Assembly: GCA_947561585.1 (NCBI GenBank)
Contig: CANNZV010000127.1
Location: 1 to 64,000 of the forward strand
Source: Caprella mutica
Taxonomy: Eukaryota > Arthropoda > Malacostraca > Amphipoda > Caprellidae
Length of the DNA: 64,000 bases
Direction of reading: 5' to 3'
Notes under the pieces: model-generated
Seen by the model: only the letters and a program-made list of their open reading frames with translations
The model's database searches: none
What the model was told of the DNA's origin: nothing
Translations under genes and position numbers: made by a program
In this document: positions 29,388 to 42,489 of the stretch, in pieces
Layout of the letters: each line of letters starts with the position of its first letter
How positions within the stretch are numbered: the stretch's first letter is position 1

Positions 29388-31009
29388 ACTGGTTCTCCGA
29401 TAGTCTCCATCTTGGTTCTCCGATAGTCTCCATCCTGGTTCTCCGATAGTCTCCATCTTGGTTCTCCGATAGTCTCCATCCTGGTTCTCCGATAGTCTCC
29501 ATCTTGGTTCTCAGATAGTCTACATCCTGGTTCTCCGATAGTCTACATCCTGGTTCTCCGATAGTCTACATCCTGGTTCTCCGATAGTCTACATCTTGGT
29601 TCTCCGATAGTCTCCATCCTGGTTCTCCGATAGTCTCCATCTTGGTTCTCCGATAGTCTCCATCCTGGTTATCCGATAGTCTCCATCCTGGTTCTCCGAT
29701 AGTCTCCATCCTGGTTCTCCGATAGTCTCCATCCTGATTCTCCGATAGTATCCATCCTGGTTCTCCGATAGTCTCCATCCTGATTCTCCGATAGTATCCA
29801 TCCTGATTCTCCGATAGTATCCATCCTGATTCTCCGATAGTATCCATCCTGGTTATCCGATAGTATCCATCCTGATTCTCCGATAGTCTCCATCCTAGTT
29901 CTCCGATAGTCTCCATCCTGGTTCTCCGATAGTCTCCATCCTGGTTCTCTGATAGTCTACATGCTGGTTCTCCGATAGTATCCATCCTGATTCTCCGATA
30001 GTCTCCATCCTGGTTCTCCGATAGTCTACATGCTGGTTCTCCGATAGTATCCATCCTGGTTCTCCGATAATCTCCATCCTGGTTATCCGATAGTCTACAT
30101 ACTGGTTATCCGATAGTCTACATCTTGGTTATCCGATAGTCTACATCCTGGTTATCCGATAGTCTCCATCCTGATTCTCCGATAGTCTACATCCTGGTTA
30201 TCCGATAGTCTCCATCCTGGTTATCCGATAGTCTACATCCTGGTTATCCGATAGTCTACATCCTGGTTATCCGATAGTCTACATCCTGGTTATCCGATAG
30301 TCTACATCCTGGTTATCCGATAGTCTACATCTTGGTTATCCGATAGTCTCCATCCTGATTCTCCGATAGTCTCCATCCTGATTCTCCGATAGTCTCCATC
30401 CTGATTCTCCGATAGTCTCCATCCTGATTCTCCGATAGTCTCCATCCTGGTTATCCGATAGTCTCCATCCTGATTCTCCGATAGTCTCCATTCTTGTTAT
30501 CCGATAGTCTCCATCCTGATTCTCCGATAGTCTCCATCCTGATTCTCCGATAGTCTCCATCCTGGTTATCCGATAGTCTCCATCCTGGTTATCCGATAGT
30601 CTACATCCTGGTTATCCGATAGTCTACATCCTGGTTATCCGATAGTCTCCATCCTGGTTATCCGATAGTCTACATCCTAGTTATCCGATAGTCTCCATCC
30701 TGGTTCTCCGATAGTCTCCATCCTGGTTCTCCGATAGTCTACATGCTGGTTCTCCGATAGTCTCCATCCTGGTTCTCCGATAGTCTACATCCTGGTTCTC
30801 CGATAGTCTCCATCCTGGTTCTCCGATAGTCTCCATCCTGGTTATCCGATAGTCTACATCCTGGTTATCTGATAGTCTACATCCTGGTTATCCGATATTC
30901 TACATCCTAGTTATCCGATAGTCTCCATCCTGGTTATCCGATAGTCTCCATCCTGGTTATCCGATAGTCTACATCCTGGTTATCCGATCTCACATACTGG
31001 TTCTCCTAT
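29388..31009. repeat. 23-bp minisatellite array
   Basis: About 70 units with core CCGATAGTCTCCATCCTGG and C/A and T/A variants arranged in patches. Minus-strand repeat ORFs here are artefacts. Confidence 0.97.
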
Positions 31010-31613
31010 TGCTCTCAAAGTCAGAAGTTCCCCCTTTAGAGTAATCGGGAAGAAAAGAGCCATCTCTTCCCTGTACTTCTAAAATGCTAGTGTTGCTATC
31101 AGTACTATCTTTCCAGAGATACTGTGAAAAATCTTAGGTGTAACCATAATATTATTTCTGGCGACACATCTCAGGTGATACCTGCCATTCAACATTGTCG
31201 TACAGCAACACTTTCCAAAATAATCTCTAAAATAATCAATAACAGGAATTATGAAAAAATAGAATTTTATTTTTTGTCAATACGACACGTGACTTTAGTA
31301 AAGCAAAACCTAATAAAACATCAACTATGTACCAATTATCTATAGTTATATGCCTACATATGTTGTTTCATGCTATAATTGATATTTCCTATAGTTTAAA
31401 TAGACCAATTGAGAGTACAGCTGTTCTAACCTATCAATGTACAAAAATTTATTGTACCATCATTAAAATGTGCTATTTTTCATGAACTAGGTATACGATT
31501 TATAATTTAAAATACTGATTCAAAGTATAAATATTTTTTATAAAACAATTTTTTGTTATGAACAATAAAAGTGTATATTTTATTAAAAGTCAAAAGCAGT
31601 TTCGATACTACAT
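31010..31613. other. Intergenic, no feature seen
   Basis: AT-rich DNA; a 73-codon frame at 31124 has no recognisable similarity. Confidence 0.5.
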
Positions 31614-32050
31614 AGGGTAGTTTCTGAGTTATCGGACGGTATAAGAAGAAAATATACGTATTTTGGTTCAGTAAAGAAACGAGGCATCTGGAAGTAACAT
31701 ATTTTAATATTTTATAATGATTGAGAATAAAACCTAATCCAAAAGATAGATTCAATTCTTGTCTAAATATAGATGCAATTCAATTCTCAATCCGGTTAGT
31801 CTGTAACATTTGTTGCACATACCGCAAATAAAAGAAATAGGTCACATCAATAAAATTCTACAAAATAGTACTATAATTAATATATCACTTTTACAATGCA
31901 TTGCAATATGCACCTTTCAATATACAGGGTGGCGCAAAAAAAAGGAAACCCATTTTCAAATTAGTTTATTTCACAAACTATCAAAGCTAGAAATTTTCTA
32001 AACACACAGTTTTATTCGTTTACTTTTTCTGCATCTATCTTGACAATCTG

Positions 32051-32638
32051 TTAAAGGTCCCCTCCAAGCAATTTTTTTTATTGTTTAAATCTTCGAGGCT
32101 AATGTTTCTCATCATTTTACTGCAAACCCCATAAAATTTGATAGCATATTTTAAATTTTATATGTTTTTAAAGATTTTATAATCCAAACTCTACAAAACC
32201 TACTTTACTTCCGACTTTCTAATTTTCAGTCTGAAGAAGAAGAATGTACACCATTTGTTTTGATTGTCAACTAGGTATTTGGTTTAATAAATCTATTTAT
32301 TATTCGTTTAAAGGTTTAAACTTGGATAAACTTATTATAGAAACGTTTATATTCTTTTAGAAAAAATTGGTATCTTAAAAGAAGGCCAAAAACGAATTAT
32401 TTGTTTAAAAATCTAAGTTTGAAATCAAAACAAAGAGTGTACAATCTTCTTTCTCAGCGTCAGGTTGGAGATTCACTCGATTGTTGCTCACAGACTATCA
32501 AAAAACTTTAAAAGAAAATAATAAAATATATACTGTACCGAATTGTATGCAGTTTGCGGAATAATGATCGTAGACCTTAGTTCTATAATATTATGTAGTA
32601 AACTCATTTTTCTCCCGGAGCCTGGAGAGGACCTTTAA
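32051..32638. mobile_element. TTAA-target MITE inserted in foldback arm
   Basis: TTAA at 32051-32054 and 32635-32638, termini AGGTCCCCTCCAAGC and GCCTGGAGAGGACCT. It is a close relative of the copy in NSD intron 10. Confidence 0.85.
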
Positions 32639-33512
32639 GAGTTACGATAAAAATTGAACATCCTGCAGCGAGTTAAGGAAAGGTACCTAAAAATGGCTTG
32701 CGCGAGCACGAAATACACAAAAAAATTAATAATAGGAATAATTTATTTCCATATGGTAGTAGTAAAAATTTAATCCTAGAATTTTTCATTCAATTAACGT
32801 TTTGGTTATTGACTCTTTCATTCATGGAAATACATCTTCATCACCAATCACGATATCTTCTACAAAATGTGCATTTTTTGCAGAAACCATTTTGCAAAAT
32901 TTAGACGGTGCGGTAAATCAGTTCTAAGAGTTCGAGCCTTTCATGTATCTTAAAAGGATTGTAGTAAAATAATATCTCAAATCGTGTTTAACAATTCGGT
33001 GAAATGTGTCTTAAATGATATCTAATTCCTAACATTTGATTTATATTTTTGTATTATCAATATGCTGTTCATGAAAAAGATTAATGTTTTCATGTGTTCA
33101 TTCTTTTCTCCTGCGACATGATCACTTTTTGTTCAAATTTAAAGTGGTTTCTTCAGTTTTGAACTTATTAACATTTGTCAATATGGTTTTACAGTTGGTG
33201 GAAATCTTTCCAGAAAGCATTGTTCAAAATGAGGTTGAACCTGCGTAAAACTTACAGTATTTAAAAAAATTGTCACAACTAAAACACAGTTCTTTTGAAA
33301 ACTGCATTTTGAGGGTATCGAATAGGATACAAAATTAATGGCGATAAAGATATCAATTCTAGCTTCAAAAAACGACTTTTAAATGGTAATTAATTGTTTT
33401 ATTTCTCTATTTGTTACAAAAAATTAGTAGAATTTAATGTTTTACATCCATATAAAATGAAGTATACCCACAGTACAGAGAATATATAGTATCCCAGAGC
33501 TATAGGGGGGAT

Positions 33513-33924
33513 ATTACGCGTGTCCCGGTAGGCTGTGACGTCACATGTCAACAATGGTGCGTACGTTTGTACGTACAGTACAAATACAAAAGATGGCTGC
33601 AACACACCAAACTTTTGTTAAATAACGTTTTCGGTGATATTTTTTTAAATTCCGCATTACCGCATGCTATTATCCAATCTTTATAGTCATAAGGACGAAA
33701 ATTAAAAAATGACTGTTGATGAAATTGCTACTGGTCTTTTTACACCCAAAATAGTAACAAATTTTTAGTCTTGAAGAAGACGATTTATTCAAGATAATTA
33801 GATCATTAGTCAGATCGGTCGCGTTGGCCGCCATCTTAATTCTCTATTCCACGTGACCCACAGCAATTCTGTTTACTATGACGTGACCTCTTGTTTACAT
33901 ACATGACGTCACAGCCTACCCTGA
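33513..33924. mobile_element. Inverted-repeat element with TGACGTCA termini
   Basis: GGTAGGCTGTGACGTCACAT and inverted ATGACGTCACAGCCTACC bound about 410 bp. It is a third nested insertion or the core of the host element. Confidence 0.6.
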
Positions 33925-34276
33925 ATAAATTTGAATAATACATGTAACTGGGGTACTATACTATTCTGTTTTCTATGGTATACCTCTTATGATTTTTTTC
34001 ATATATGTCGTGCTCGCGCAAGCCACTTTTAGGTACCTTTTTTAATTTGCTGTAGAATGTTTAATTTCTGTCGTTAATCTTAACAGATTATCAAGATATA
34101 TGCAGAAAAATCAAACAAATAAAACTGTGTTTTTAGAAAATTTCTTACTTTGATAGTTTGTAAAATAAACTACTTTGAAAATGGGTTTCCTTTTTTTGCG
34201 CCACACTGTATTGTCTCCTCAAAATAGCACAACACGGACCCCGTGTGAGGAACTGTCCGTTAACTCAGAACATAGC

Positions 34277-35640
34277 CTAACTACGTCAATTTTATTCGTG
34301 TTGAGTTTATAATACAGTTTTTGGTGCTTCCATTTTTTTTATCAAAAATGAACACCAGTGAACGATTCGAAAAATTATTTCATAAAAAGTACCTAATTAA
34401 AATTTGGTGAATATTTGTATCAATGAGCAATGAAATTAATTAGAAGGAATAAATATGTAGAAATGATTATGGAGCTTCATTACATTTATCTCATTATTTA
34501 ATGCCATAAAGTATATGAGAGTTAATTACAAGTTACGACAAATCGTAAAGTTACATCGTGTTAGGATTTTGTTTCCAAAAGGTTCTGATGTCAGTGCAAC
34601 ATACATTCTTGGTACCATAATTAATATCTGCATTTTATTTTTTCTCTCTCAAATTACTTATATTAATCCAATTTAAAGTATAAATCAACTATATATATGA
34701 TAAAAATTTGTTGCATGATTAGAATAAATGCCTTTTTGAAATGTAGATGGCGTGCAGAACCAAGATAGAGGTTAATTTTCATGCTTATCATCACAATCAA
34801 ATTAGCCTCAGTTTATGATGAGAGTTCAAGAAGTGTGGGTGTGAGGTGCTCAATGAACTTATCTCCTCAGTGAAAATGAAACTTATGACTTTGAAATAAC
34901 TAACAGGCAACAGCTACCTATAATTAAATTATTTCATTGTAATGGTCTGAAGAATATGATGATGTGTATTTCTTCACCACGTGAGTACCTACTCTTATTT
35001 AGTTTCCTCTTTTCGGTGTAAGACTGTAAGTTAGGTATAGGTACCTACCTTTTTTCTTAAACTTTTAAATTGAGAATTAATTCGCGATCGTGATCACTTT
35101 CAAGGAAAAAATTGCATACATTTACATTTTAATACCAGAATTCTTCAGCTTGACAATACAATTTGTTACACGTGTGTTATTATAGATAGTTATAGACTAT
35201 GTAGTTTCGCAAATACTGATAAATAAATAATAATTATTTACTGCCTAGGTAAAAAGTACTTACGCTTGAGGGAAAATATTGGAAAGTGTTCTCGTTAATC
35301 AAGTTTCCATGACTAGTTAGGTACCTAGATCAATTATGCATAAGAGTTTACTAGGAACTTCACATTGCATAGTAACTAGGTACCTACTCCAATATTAATA
35401 GTTTATTATTTAAAGCACAAACTAACATAGAATCTCATTCATTAATTAGTCTGCGACGCACTCTGAATTTTAAATAGAAGAGACTAAAGTCTTACATATT
35501 CTGTAATATATTTACGAGGTATTAAACCAATTACCAGTTGCTTATATTATTTTACTAATTAGCTACCGGTGTGATAATTTTCTAAGAGAAATAAGTAAGT
35601 ATAAGATAATAATTATTGGTTCCTTACTTTACTTATTTGA
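34277..35640. other. Intergenic, nothing recognised
   Basis: AT-rich; no ORF of note, no clear repeat. Confidence 0.5.
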
Positions 35641-35831
35641 ACTCCATGACTACTTCTACACTCCATGACTACTTCTACACTCCATGACTACTTCTACACT
35701 CCATGACTACTTCTACACTCCATGACTACTTCTACACTCCATGACTACTTCTACACTCCATGACTACTTCTACACTCCATGACTACTTCTACACTCCATG
35801 ACTACTTCTACACTCCATGACTACTTCTACA
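35641..35831. repeat. 19-bp minisatellite
   Basis: About ten nearly perfect units of CTCCATGACTACTTCTACA. Confidence 0.97.
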
Positions 35832-36059
35832 AAACACCCTGATGGGAAAATGATGCAATCTAATGAATCTGTTGGGTGATACTGTTTCCATGCATAAGAG
35901 CTTTTTCATTAACAGGAAGATTTAACTAAAGGGTAAGGTGGGCGTAAATATGGAAGCAAATAAAAATGGATATCAAGCTATAATGTAACGAAAAATACAA
36001 TCAACAATTTACAGATATGTAATCATTATATAGAATAAATGTAAAGCCAAAATGATACT

Positions 36060-36660
36060 GTTGTCCAAAAAGTCCCCCTTTGCATTCGATTACTACCTCC
36101 CGTCTCCTGCGAACCTTTTCTGTCGTGACACACAACTGTTCTTGTGAAATTTCTTGCCACGATCGGTGTAGAGCGTTTAAAGTTTTTTAAATCGTCCAAA
36201 CTGCGATGAATATTGAATATTTCCTCAGGCTTTGGCTTCGAAGTTGGACCACACCAAATATTAGGCCACGGGTTTCAGATCCGGAGAAAAGGGAGGCCAC
36301 ACTTCTTTTGACCAAAACCATAGCAATATGCTCTGCTCACCAGTTCTGAGTAACAACTACTGTGTTGTGTGACGTTGCATCGTCTTGTTGGAATGTCCAC
36401 TGAGTGTCCTTTCCAACATTGACTTTAGAATGTTTTCAACATATTTGTCGTTAATTTTGGAAATGGCAGCCCAGACACCCACCAGGTTTTAGAAATTGCG
36501 ATCCAGACCATTAAGTTTTTGATCATCAGGAGTATTTTGGCATTTCTTCCAATTATTCTGTCATTCCTTCGATTATGAATGAGGCAGTTCAACTGTGAAG
36601 ATCTTCTCAACAGAACAAACAATCTCGCTAGCTGTGCCTGCCCGACTTGAATTAACTGCT
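36060..36660 (-). pseudogene. Mariner-like transposase pseudogene
   Basis: Minus-strand reading gives MVWIAIS, then FQQDDATSHNT and a frameshifted PFSPDLKPVA: catalytic-core motifs of mariner/Tc1 DDE/D transposases. Several stops and frameshifts; the N-terminus is missing. Confidence 0.75.
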
Positions 36661-37798
36661 AGTATAGCTTTTCTTTTGTCTAACTTTTTTGAACTGGGTA
36701 AATTAAAAAAAAACAAATTGTGAACCCTAGGCTATTCTATAAATCCAATTAATCCTCTTCTGTAAAGATAAAATCCTTGTTCTTATGGAAAAATAGTGTC
36801 TTTATAAAAAAATCACCTACCTATGAACTACTTTTCCAAAAAATGTAATTATGTTTGAAAATTTCTTTCCCCACCCTATGTATTTAAATTTTCGCTTAGC
36901 TATATTTATTATTCTCATTTTTTGTGGTGCCAGCGAGTTTTATGAGCGAAAGCATTTCTCTCTGGTAGAAGCTAGGCTGCATAATGCATTTCTTATATGC
37001 GAGTGTATTTATATCACTAGATTTGAAAGTTAATGGTGCTGCAATGGTATGAAGCGACAAAACTTAGACTGAATTTCTGAAGATATTTCTTCTCCGTCTT
37101 ACCACTAGTTAGCCTCAACGACCGGCTAATACAATTATGAAGTAGAACTAATCTAACCATCTTATAATCTTTGAGTTGTAAATGACCTTGACCTTTGACC
37201 CGAGCGCTACCAAAATGAAAACAAATGGTTCCTGGATAATACAAATAAATCAAATGTTGGCGATCAAATCATAACCTTCCACAATTTTGCGAAGGCAATT
37301 AACACAAATAGAAAAAAAAATCAACCGATAAATATATCTAATAAATGTTAAGATGCAATTAAATTATAATCAATCGTAAAAGTATCATTACCGTATTGTA
37401 TTATTTTCAACAAAAAGAAATAGGGATAAACAATAATTATTTAAAAACGGAAATATCAGCTATCATCATAAAAACATCCATTTTTTTTACCGAAAAAGGA
37501 TGTGTGTAAAATTAGTTCAGTAATTAAAAAGAAGAGGGGAGACAATCTTATTATGGAATCAGAATAGATTATTAAAAGTAAAAAATAATTATTTATTACT
37601 CTATAGTTTATCTATTCTCATTTCATGCAGGTTAGTGCCAGTAAATTGTTACTATGTAATTAGATACAGTTAATACACATATCAACAAAAAGTTGATGAG
37701 TAAAAGAAACATTAAAACAAGGACTTGTATAAGAAATGACTTCTAAAAAAAATACAACATGTATAAACTATATACTAACTAAGATGCTAACAATCAAA
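36661..37798. other. Intergenic, AT-rich
   Basis: No gene seen. Three consecutive nuclear-receptor-type half-sites (TGACCTTGACCTTTGACC) lie at 37183-37200. Confidence 0.5.
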
Positions 37799-38531
37799 GT
37801 ACCGTGGAGATGCAAGGTACCGTGGAGATGCAAGGTACCGTGGAGATGCAAGGTACCGTGGAGATGCAAGGTACCGTGGAGATGCAAGGTACCGTGGAGA
37901 TGCAAGGTACCGTGGAGATGCAAGGTACCGTGGAGATGCAAGGTACCGAGGAGATGCAAGGTACCGTGGAGATGCAAGGCACCGTGGAGATGCAAGGCAC
38001 CGTGGAGATGCAAGGCACCGTGGAGATGCAAGGTACCGTGGAGATGCAAGGTACTGTGGAGATGCAAGGCACCGTGGAGATGCAAGGTACTGTGGAGATG
38101 CAAGGCACCGTGGAGATGCAAGGCACCGTGGAGATGCAAGGTACCGTGGAGATGCAAGGTACCGTGGAGATGCAAGGTACCGTGGAGATGCAAGGTACCG
38201 TGGAGATGCAAGGTACCGTGGAGATGCAAGGCACCGTGGAGATGCAAGGTACCGTGGAGATGCAAGGCACCGTGGAGATGCAAGGCACCGTGGAGATGCA
38301 AGGTATCGTGGAGATGCAAGGTACTGTGGAGATGCAAGGTACTGTGGAGATGCAAGGCACCGTGGAGATGCAAGGTACTGTGGAGATGCAAGGCACCGTG
38401 GAGATGCAAGGCACCGTGGAGATGCAAGGTACCGTGGAGATGCAAGGTACCGTGGAGATGCAAGGTACCGTGGAGATGCAAGGCACCGTGGAGATGCAAG
38501 GTACCGTGGAGATGCAAGGCACCGTGGAGAT
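37799..38531. repeat. 18-bp minisatellite
   Basis: About 40 units of GTACCGTGGAGATGCAAG. The period is a multiple of three, so both strands carry long 6-residue-repeat ORFs with no other gene feature. Confidence 0.98.
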
Positions 38532-39780
38532 ACATGGTTACAGTTTTTTTTTAAAAACCGCTTATAAAATAGGCAGCATTACTAACTATTTTGATTGACA
38601 AAGTAGAAAATAGGAACTATTAAGAGAATATATAAATGAACTATTAGAAACTTACGCGGCTTCATTATTCAGTCAACTTAATAGAAAATAGAATTACTTC
38701 AGCTGCGATATTAAACCCACCGTTTATTATAACTAATATTAGTAATTCTGAAGATTAAAACATTGTAAGTAGAAGCTTTCGTTCACCGAAACAACTGTGA
38801 ACTGGCAATTATTTCACCCATAATTACTGATATTATAATTTGGCTTAGACAACAAAATTAATCGCTCGTTTATCATAACATTAGTTAGTTAGTTTAATTT
38901 TATCAGTTATTAGTTATCTAGTCTCGTATTTCTCTTTTTGAAAACATATTTCGTTCACATTTATTACCGATAATTTGGTAAATATCGAGAAAACTACGTA
39001 CTTTAAATAACATCACAAAATTAACCAGGAAATATATTGTAGTATTTTTCAAACAAAGTTGCCATATCTTACATCACCTCCTGAAATCTTTAAATGCAAA
39101 TGAACATCAAAATTAACATCATATTTTTATTTTTCAAATATTCATTAATCAATGTGAATTATTTAACGTGATTATTTACAAAGATGCTCAAATTCCAAAC
39201 TTGTAAAACCCATGAAATCTCAGGAAGTTCACTACATTCATTATTATAGAAGCTGTACATAAAAAAATAAGAGAGGGATACTAGTCTGGTTAATAGCGAT
39301 AAATTTATGTTTCTAAGCTACACTACATACGCTCAAATGACATCAGTACTGATAAGAAGAGACATTAATTATCTTAATCCGTCTCTGCTTTAAGCTGATG
39401 CCAACAGTTTTCTCTGCATAAACCGCATTAAATGAATCGTATCACTAGTTTCTGGCATATGCTGACAAAGAAAGTAGGTATCTTAAGATCTCAGCAAATT
39501 GGAAATAATTTACAAAAGAAAAATGTCAAAGCTAGCTACTGTTATTTACAATTTTCTTTATTTTCTGTGCTCTATTTTGTGCAACATTAGGAGAGTACAA
39601 GTTCTCCACTTTTAGCAAATTCTTAATTAAGAGTGAAAAGAGTTTGTGTGTGTGCTTTGTATTCTAATGACTTTACAATTAGACGGCTTTCCTCTGCAAA
39701 AACGACAAGTGTTCCTACTGTACAAAGGAGAGTTAAACCTCAATGTCATGGAGAAAATAAGGATGTCCAAATGTAAAATA
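38532..39780. other. Intergenic, nothing recognised
   Basis: AT-rich; no ORF or repeat that I can support. Confidence 0.5.
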
Positions 39781-39789
39781 AAATCTTAC

Positions 39790-40380
39790 TTTCTGAGTAA
39801 GTAGGCAGGAAGAAAATAGTACTCACAACACCAACTGAGTAAGAGTCTCTTTAATGAGGTATTAGTTTGACTGACAAAGTTTAAATTGCAGTCGAAATCA
39901 GTTCCAAGATATTGAACAGTTTCTTCAAAATCTATATTATTTTCACCTATCATAATTGGTGAATGATGCCTCTATTTGAATAAAAAATATATTTAGTTAT
40001 TTAGTCACCATTATTTTATTTTCAAGAAGCCACCTGTTCATATTAATATGAAATTGGTAGTAATCAGCCCATATTATGTATTAGAAATAATGATTACAAT
40101 TCGGTATAGAGTTTAATGAACGAAAAAAAGCAAAGGACCAAAGTTACTACCTTGAGGAGCATCATGAGATGAACACACTCATAAGTTTTAGCACTTCCAT
40201 TTGGCACTACTTGAATCATGTCAAACAAGCAAGACTTCAGTCAGCAATGAGATCTTATCAACCAATCTGACGTTATTTACAGTGCCGAATGCCTCTCTGA
40301 AGTCTAAATACAGTACTACAACATAGTTATCACCAAGAGTATAGTCATGTAAGTATCCGCAATGTTGTCAGGAGAGATGG
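39790..40380 (-). pseudogene. Degraded non-LTR (LINE) reverse transcriptase
   Basis: Minus-strand frames give VLYLDFREAFGTVNN, DAPQGSNFGP and ETVQYLGTDFD, in the order expected of LINE reverse transcriptase motifs, with stops and small deletions. The family (CR1/Jockey-like) is uncertain. Confidence 0.75.
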
Positions 40381-40924
40381 AATTGTTCCTCTGCTTCTTT
40401 GAAATTCAAATTGAAATGGGCTCAATATGCATATCTTTATATTCGAAATCATTGTACTTCTGAGAATGTGCAAAACTTTCAAATATTTAGGAGAGAAATA
40501 GCTCTACTGAGTATTTATTCAGTTAGATACACTGAATCTTGATAATTTGTTGAAATATAAAATAGGCATTCATGAAAATAATACAATTAATATTCTAGAC
40601 TATGATCCAGATTTGCTGAGCAATATTCAAACAAACTCAAATTCCCATTCTTATTCAACTAAATTCTCGTCTGATACTCTAAACAAATACAGCAAATACA
40701 AATCATCAATTTTATTCACATTTTACAATTTGTGAAATGAAATTCATAGTGATATGAAATACAGGCAGACCCCGCTTTTATTACACCTAACTTGTATAAA
40801 AGCTGAAATAATTGCGAGGCACGTCGCGAAGTTATTACAGTACGTAAACATAGAAAAAGATGACAAATATTTGTGATGTTTATTTCACGGTAACTACAAA
40901 ATTCTACATATTATAAATGTTCTA
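40381..40924. other. Intergenic, small unrecognised ORF
   Basis: A 62-codon + frame at 40547-40735 (Asn/Ser-rich) has no recognised relative; probably chance. Confidence 0.4.
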
Positions 40925-41640
40925 TATTGAAGCATTAAAAAATGAAACAGTTACCCTTAAAAGATGCACCTTATTGAATTATATGTCTTTTTTCGAATAT
41001 ATCTTATATTTTGTTGAATCTGTTCATACTTAATTGTAGTACATCACTGCTTTGAACCAAAATAATCAGAATTTAGACAGAGGAATCGCTTAAACTAAAT
41101 GTTACAAAGTATAAATACACAGGTATATTTTTACTTCAGTAACCCCATGTAAGTAACTCTTTGCAGCATAACAGTTTATCGTCCATTCAAACCTCGTAAG
41201 GTAGACGTAGGGTAAGTTCTGAGTTAGCGACTGGTTTCATATTTTCGATCATATTAGAGAAATAATATAATTTAAGTCATTATTTTAATCGTTTTATATT
41301 TTTCTTTTCAATGATCGAAATTACTGGAGCTGTTGGATAAGTAAAAACTCACCATAAATACAACACTGCAATTGGTAACTGTAGTAAAAATATTAATAAA
41401 ATGAATTAAAACTCAAACGCAATGTGCGATATTTTTGTTGCAGTTACCCATGCAATGTTTATTAACATGTGCTCAGTCTTCTGGTAGTAGACATCAGAAT
41501 AAGAATGAAGTAATGAAATATGCTACTTCTTTCTCCTCCTTCGTATTTTCTAGTCTTTTAAATATGTATTTTTGTGGGTCTTCATAGACCTTAAAGTAAT
41601 TAAATCCTAAACATTAATTAATAATTTCATTGGTTAGTTC
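40925..41640. repeat. Dispersed duplication, unit 1 (with MITE-A and TIR)
   Basis: Matches 44690-45375 over about 700 bp, for example ACAAAGTATAAATACACAGG. It includes a MITE-A (41209-41355) and one terminus of the element seen whole at 45188-46061. Confidence 0.8.
41209..41355. mobile_element. MITE-A copy
   Basis: GGGTAAGTTCTGAGTTAGCG with a diverged inverted end. Confidence 0.65.
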
Positions 41641-41849
41641 AGCACTAGGACTTTTCCCCGCCAGGACTATTCCCGACGGACTCCCCCCCTCCCCTGTACT
41701 TTTCCCCGACGAATACAATGCTACCCAGCTAACCTTTTCCTCTCTGTCCGCGTGGGACAGTGGGGGACATCCCTCGCTAGCGAGGGCAGAGAGGGACGGG
41801 GGATTTTAGACGTCTCCAGACGTCTGAAATCTCACGTCTTTCCGACGTC

Positions 41850-42416
41850 TGAAATCCCACTCACTTCCCACGTCCTACACAAGCAGGATGTCCCTCGTCT
41901 GTCCCACATCTTAAGTCCCACTCTCATCCCACGTCTTTCCCACGCGGGAGGTCCCTCTCTGTCCCACGTCTGTTTTACGCGGTAAAAAGTACGCTGGATG
42001 TCCCTCTCTGTCCCACGTCTTTCCCACGCGGGATATTTCTCTCTGTCCCACGCGGGATGTCCCTCGTCTGTTTTACGTGGTAAAAAGTACGCGGGATGTC
42101 CCTCTCTGTCCCACGTCTTTCCCACGCGGGATATCCCTCTCTGCCCCACGCGGGATGACCCTCTCTGTCCCACGTGATATGTCCCTCTCTGTCCCACGCG
42201 GGATGTCCCTCTCTGTCCCACGTCTGTCCAACGCGGGATGTCCCTCTCTGTCTCAGGTGGGATGTCCCTCTCTGTCCCACGCGGGATGTCCCTCTCTGTC
42301 CCACGCGGGATGTCCCTCTCTGTCCCACGCGGGATGTCCCTCTCTGTCCCACGTTGGATGTCCCTCTCTGTCCCACGCGGGATGTCCCTCTCTGTCCCAC
42401 GTCTGTTTTACGCGGG
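41850..42416. repeat. 24-bp CpG-rich minisatellite
   Basis: Units of CCCTCTCTGTCCCACGCGGG (24 bp with flank) are regular from about 41990; a looser form starts at 41850. The base composition contrasts sharply with its AT-rich surroundings. ORFs here are artefacts. Confidence 0.93.
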
Positions 42417-42489
42417 AAAAAGTTATACCAAAAAGGTATATCTATCTCAAGCTCTATTTACGTATCATAACTAGGTGCGAAAAATCAGG

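Larger units (their letters stand above)
31923..34210. mobile_element. Foldback element with TA-type ends, nested in MITE-A
   Basis: Ends TACAGGGTGGCGCAAAAAAA and inverse TTTTTTTGCGCCACACTGTA. The inverted arms are about 220 bp and continue past the inserted TTAA MITE (GGTACCTAAAAATGGCTTGC, inverted near 34010-34040). TA at both ends suggests a Tc1/mariner-type nonautonomous element. Confidence 0.75.
31614..34276. mobile_element. MITE-A copy enlarged by nested insertions
   Basis: The left end GGGTAGTTTCTGAGTTATCG and the right end CTGTCCGTTAACTCAGAAC are over 2.6 kb apart because other elements have inserted within. Confidence 0.65.

Noticed and set aside
29566..30560. Minus-strand repeat ORFs (ETIGEPGWRLSENQDGDYRR type)
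   Set aside because: 23-bp minisatellite read through; several frames are equally open.
29388..31009. CRISPR-like array
   Set aside because: Contiguous tandem units with no unique spacers in a eukaryotic context.
37736..38598. Long ORFs on both strands with 6-residue repeats
   Set aside because: 18-bp satellite; no start context, splice or non-repeat coding sequence.
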